Shown here in pieces: positions 60,542 through 64,000 of a stretch of 64,000 bases of DNA (its first letter is position 1; each line of letters opens with the position of its first letter). The position numbers and the translations under genes were made by a program. The notes under the pieces were generated by a model, which made no database searches, was not told the DNA's origin, and saw nothing but the letters and a program-made list of their open reading frames with translations. This stretch comes from JAXMHN01 sp964578605 (lineage in GTDB: Bacteria > Verrucomicrobiota > Verrucomicrobiia > Limisphaerales > SIBE01): assembly GCA_964578605.1 (NCBI GenBank), contig CAZODO010000019.1, forward strand, positions 3,384-67,383, written 5' to 3'.

Positions 60542-62311
60542 TCATGGTTGCCCCTCGAGACGTTGCTGGATCCATTGCACATCGCCCGCGACCGTCTTCC
60601 GCGCCGCTTCGAACCGGTCAGGGAACTCTTTCGCCAGCCGCTGGTTTAGCGATCGAAGCTCATTCAACAAGGCGCGGACCGCGGAGAGAGACTCCCGGTC
60701 GGCGGCCAGGCTCGTGAACCGATCTCGCACCGGGTTGGCTCCCGTGCCGCCGCCGGTCACCAGGAAACCCGGATACACTTCGGCAAGGTCTTTGAGGACC
60801 TGGCGTTGCGCATCGGTCTCCGCCAATTGCAGGATTGCCTGCCCGATCGAACGTTCCGGACTGTAGGCCCAGGGGTTAAACGCGTAATCCGCACAGGTGG
60901 CGAGCGGCAGCCTGTTGATCTCGTTCTGCGGACAGAGAGGATTGCTCATGTAACCCGTGATCACCGCGCCAAGGTCGGGATCGCGCCCGTGCACCGGCCC
61001 CAAGTGCAGCGTGGGGCTGCCGTCATTGACGGGATAGTTGTCCCACAAGAAGAGGCGGTGCTTGACAATGCTCTTGTAGCTTTCGGCTGCTGTTCGGGTG
61101 ATGCGCGAAGTCACCACGCCGTCCCCGGTCCAGAAGACATAGACATCCGAGTGCAAATTACGCGCGAGGGTTTCGAGATACGGCCGGGCCTGGGGTTCCG
61201 TCCCGTCGCCCCAATAAGGCCCCGGGCAAAAAATCATTTGCGCCTCCGGATCTCGTGCGCGCAACCGGCTGAAGATCTCATTGACGAACCGGGCGTGCGC
61301 CGCGCCTCCCGCAGCAGGGCCGCCCCGATCCCAACTCACGTCATCGAGCGAAACGCTGAACCAGCGGACACCTTGCCGTTGGGCCCAGGCATAATGCTGA
61401 TAAAAGTCGTCGAGGTCCTTCTCACTCGCGAAATCGACCGGCCGGGACGAGCCGAGTTGCGGATGGACCGCGAAGCAAAAGATGATGCCGTAGTCGCGGC
61501 AGGCTTGAAAAACCTGGGCGTAAGCCGCTTGACGGGCCGGAGTCATGGGTTTCCACCACTCGTTGTGGAAGGGTTCTCCGGGTTTGGAAGTGAACATGGA
61601 CAGGTAACAGTTCATCAGGAAATTCATCTTCCACCTCGCGAGGAAGGGAATCTCGGCAAGGTACTGTTCCGGGGTCCAGTTCCAGCCTTTGGTGCCTCTG
61701 AATTCGAAGCCCGGCATGGAATGGCCCTGGCCTAATGGTTCAGGGAACGGCCGCGCCTGGTCAGGCAACTGGACATGGAGCTTGGGGAGTTGGAATGCGG
61801 GCAGGCGATAGTTGGCTCCCGCCAGCGCAACGCGCGCGACCATGAACCACGGCGGCATCCCCAAGGTCCCGTGCGGTTCCTGGTTGGAGATCTCGAGTTC
61901 GTTGGCGCCCATTCGAAGCAAATCCAGCGGCAGTTCAAACCGCCGGATGAGCCATCGATCACCGGGAAAACCGCTGGGGCCTTGGAATACCTGTTGGCCA
62001 TTGACAGAGATACGAATGCGGCAAGAGTTGGAGGCATCGTCATCTCTGCCTTCCAGGGAAAGGAACAGAGGTTCGGTGGGCAATGAATCCAACCGCCATG
62101 TTGCCGTCATGAGGGCCGCGTTCCCTGTGTCTTGCGCGTAGACATAATTGACCTGGCGCCCGAAGAAGGACGGTCCGAAGCGGGACTGGGCACCGCCTGG
62201 GAAGCTGCTTCCGGGCAGTTCGAACAACGGTTCGGCGGCGAGTGCGGCCAGAGAGAAGAGAGCACAGGCAGCAGCTACAATGGCCGGCCAGAAGATCAGT
62301 CGTTTTCTCAT
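60542..62311 (-). CDS. Exported GH84-like beta-N-acetylhexosaminidase
   Basis: The 589-residue protein has a signal peptide (about residues 1-26), a beta-sandwich binding domain (about 30-180) and a GH84 catalytic barrel. The barrel carries the adjacent catalytic Asp323-Asp324 in FSVSLDDVSW, plus DVYVFWTGDGVV, FLWDNYPVNDG and LHLGPVHGRD. GH84 enzymes remove N-acetylglucosamine by substrate-assisted catalysis. The start overlaps the upstream symporter stop by four bases, so translation is coupled. It is a paralogue of the AraC-fused domain at 46822. The substrate could be hexosamine-containing glycan of glycoproteins or chitin-like polymers. Confidence 0.85.
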   Translation of the reverse strand: MRKRLIFWPAIVAAACALFSLAALAAEPLFELPGSSFPGGAQSRFGPSFFGRQVNYVYAQDTGNAALMTATWRLDSLPTEPLFLSLEGRDDDASNSCRIRISVNGQQVFQGPSGFPGDRWLIRRFELPLDLLRMGANELEISNQEPHGTLGMPPWFMVARVALAGANYRLPAFQLPKLHVQLPDQARPFPEPLGQGHSMPGFEFRGTKGWNWTPEQYLAEIPFLARWKMNFLMNCYLSMFTSKPGEPFHNEWWKPMTPARQAAYAQVFQACRDYGIIFCFAVHPQLGSSRPVDFASEKDLDDFYQHYAWAQRQGVRWFSVSLDDVSWDRGGPAAGGAAHARFVNEIFSRLRARDPEAQMIFCPGPYWGDGTEPQARPYLETLARNLHSDVYVFWTGDGVVTSRITRTAAESYKSIVKHRLFLWDNYPVNDGSPTLHLGPVHGRDPDLGAVITGYMSNPLCPQNEINRLPLATCADYAFNPWAYSPERSIGQAILQLAETDAQRQVLKDLAEVYPGFLVTGGGTGANPVRDRFTSLAADRESLSAVRALLNELRSLNQRLAKEFPDRFEAARKTVAGDVQWIQQRLEGQP

Positions 62312-64000
62312 AAAGTCTTAATTCCAGGTGAGGCGTCGACCGCACTCTTCGCACGATCGGGAACGGCGAGGGGTTCAACCACTCTCATGACGAGCCAGCC
62401 GCCAAAAAGGAGCGCGGCGGCAATACCGGCCGCCACTCGGAACCAGTCGCCGACAAAAAGCGCGTTGGTGGCCAGGGTCAACCCGACGCAGGCGAGGATG
62501 CCCAGGAGTGAGTTGGCCAGCAAAGGGCGCACCGGAGCGCTCGCGCTCGCTGAGTGGCCCAGGCTTGTCCTGACGGGATTCCAAAGGCCCGGCGGCCGAC
62601 ACCGGGTGTAAAACCCCTTGAGCGTCTCCAACGACTCGGCCGGAGTGCACAACGTCACGACGATCAACACGAGGAAACTCAGGCCGAACAAAAGGCCCAA
62701 TCCCTGCCACATCGGGTAGCGCGCGGCATTCTGAAAATCCAGGACGAACCAGATGAGGATCGAGAGGGGAAGACCGAGCACGATGGCTGCCAGTTCGCCC
62801 CATACATTGAAGCGCCACCAGAAGAATCGGAAGAAGGAGAGCGGCAACAGAAAGATAACCATGGCCGAGTTGATGAACATGAACCAGCCGACCATCTGCT
62901 TGACAAAGAGAATCGCGACGGCGCTCGCGGCAAGGAACAAGACCAGGGTCGTGACACGGCTCACCCAGACCTCTCGATGGACCGTGGCTTTCGGATCGAG
63001 CGGCCGGTAAATATCGTTGATGACAAAGCTGCCGCCCCAATTGAGCAAGGCGCTCAGCGTCGAGGTGTACGCTGCGACTTCCACCGCGATGAGCAATCCG
63101 ACCATGCCGTCGGGCAAACGGCAGCGTTTGATGATTTCGGCCCACGCTGTGACAGGATCGTCCAGGACCGTCATCCCTGCCGGGGCAGGCGCCGACGGAA
63201 CCAGGCTGGCAGGCCAGAAGATGGACAAAGCCACCAAACCGATCCCGATCAGCGGGAGAATGCGCAACGTAAGCGCGAGAAAACAGTTGAACAACTGCCC
63301 GGTTATGGCGTGACGCTCGTTGCGCGCGGCCATGAACCGCTGGGCGGTCGAGCCTTCCCCGGCGGTCGGCGACCCGGCGAAGAAGAGTCCTTGCAGGCCT
63401 AGAATGACGATGGTGAGCATGGCGATGGAATGTTCCGGCGCGGAGGCGTGCACCGGTGGGAACTGCATGAGGGCTTCGGGACGAGTCGCGGCCACACGCG
63501 CCAGGATCTGGCCCCAACCGCCATGCTGCGCCACCGCAATGAACATGAACACGGAGCAGCCGGTCAGGAGGATAACAAAGTGCAGGACCTCCGTCACCAC
63601 CACGCCCATGAGGCCGCCGAACATGGTGTAGAGCGCGGTGGTTCCGCCAAAGATCAGCAGGATCTGCAGTTCGGACATCTGCACGATGGGGGCTATGGTC
63701 TTGGCGAAGAACCCGGTAATGTACCCGATCAGCAACACCGAAAACCCAAAGCAACAGACTAGAGCGTAAACCTTCCGCGCGACCTGTGCCGGACGTCCTC
63801 CGTACCGGAACGTGATCAACTCGGCCGTTGTGATGATGCGCATCCGGCGCCACATCGGCGCCCAGATGATGGCCACCAGGGGCATCCAGATGACCCAACT
63901 CGACCACCAGAGCCAGTTCGCCGCGAGCCCGTAGGTGAGAAGGAGCATTACGGTGCGCTTCGGGAAGCCAGGTGCATCCGAGGGTGAAAGTCCCTCAAGT
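62308..64000 (-). CDS. Sodium:solute symporter (SSS family), 5' end outside window
   Basis: The frame is open to the right edge: codons upstream of the ATG at 63948 read LEGLSPSDAPGFPKRTV with no stop, so the gene is 5'-truncated by the window. About 12 hydrophobic helices are visible over 546 residues. SSS features include ANWLWWSSWV, RYGGRPA, and GGTTALYTMFGGLMGVVVTEVLHF. SSS proteins import sugars, amino acids or sialic acid with sodium. The GH84 gene overlaps its stop, so the transporter probably imports products of glycan breakdown, an inference from linkage. Confidence 0.88.
   Translation of the reverse strand, partial: LEGLSPSDAPGFPKRTVMLLLTYGLAANWLWWSSWVIWMPLVAIIWAPMWRRMRIITTAELITFRYGGRPAQVARKVYALVCCFGFSVLLIGYITGFFAKTIAPIVQMSELQILLIFGGTTALYTMFGGLMGVVVTEVLHFVILLTGCSVFMFIAVAQHGGWGQILARVAATRPEALMQFPPVHASAPEHSIAMLTIVILGLQGLFFAGSPTAGEGSTAQRFMAARNERHAITGQLFNCFLALTLRILPLIGIGLVALSIFWPASLVPSAPAPAGMTVLDDPVTAWAEIIKRCRLPDGMVGLLIAVEVAAYTSTLSALLNWGGSFVINDIYRPLDPKATVHREVWVSRVTTLVLFLAASAVAILFVKQMVGWFMFINSAMVIFLLPLSFFRFFWWRFNVWGELAAIVLGLPLSILIWFVLDFQNAARYPMWQGLGLLFGLSFLVLIVVTLCTPAESLETLKGFYTRCRPPGLWNPVRTSLGHSASASAPVRPLLANSLLGILACVGLTLATNALFVGDWFRVAAGIAAALLFGGWLVMRVVEPLAVPDRAKSAVDASPGIKTL

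Overview
This 64 kb window is chromosomal DNA from a GC-rich Gram-negative bacterium, most likely a Verrucomicrobiota member and possibly of the subdivision 3 (Pedosphaeraceae/Limisphaerales) type. That placement is inferred from three things: a MurC-MurB fusion inside a complete division and cell-wall (dcw) cluster, a divergent FtsZ, and many secreted glycan-active proteins with Tat-type leaders. No rRNA, tRNA, CRISPR array, transposase or prophage gene was seen.

Region 1 (1-6187) holds mixed housekeeping genes: the start of a Tat-exported sugar isomerase-like protein, a pseudopilin, a TlpA-like thioredoxin, mogA, a PilT-type ATPase, a LapA-like membrane peptide, a cobalamin adenosyltransferase and queA.

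Region 2 (6302-26750) is one long plus-strand dcw cluster. It opens with four MraZ operator boxes and runs mraZ, an unknown gene, rsmH, ftsL, ftsI, murE, a 52-codon small ORF, murF, mraY, murD, a LysM protein, ftsW, murG, a murC-murB fusion, ddl, ftsQ, ftsA and ftsZ. Many junctions overlap by 4 to 8 bases.

Region 3 (27181-44140) holds hpnA, a TPR protein, mtnA, a minus-strand cytochrome c maturation set (duplicated-domain lipoprotein, ResB, CcsA) and rho. It continues with a three-enzyme fusion (low-molecular-weight phosphatase, RpiB, serine hydroxymethyltransferase), a protease-like protein that has lost its catalytic residues, purD, purM and a ROK kinase.

Region 4 (44148-64000) is an accessory, glycan-focused region. 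It carries a secreted beta-helix/PDZ protein divergent from an AraC regulator fused to a GH84-like domain, a trpR-trpB2 pair, a sialidase plus Gfo/Idh pair and a GH2 enzyme. It ends with a DUF4160/DUF2442 pair, an anchor-type secreted protein, and an operon of sodium/solute symporter, GH84 hexosaminidase and ceramidase-like protein. Together these suggest use of host- or algal-type glycoconjugates, which is an inference.

The most unusual DNA feature is a family of intergenic arrays with an exact 11-base period at four places (about 26.9, 34.7, 42.7 and 58.1 kb). Three of them are dyad-symmetric. The repeat unit differs between arrays but shares a core close to ACTAYGG. Other points of note are the phosphatase-RpiB-SHMT fusion, the AraC-GH84 fusion whose catalytic Asp-Asp pair has become Asp-Gly, and a perfect 13-base-arm palindrome at 51262-51289.
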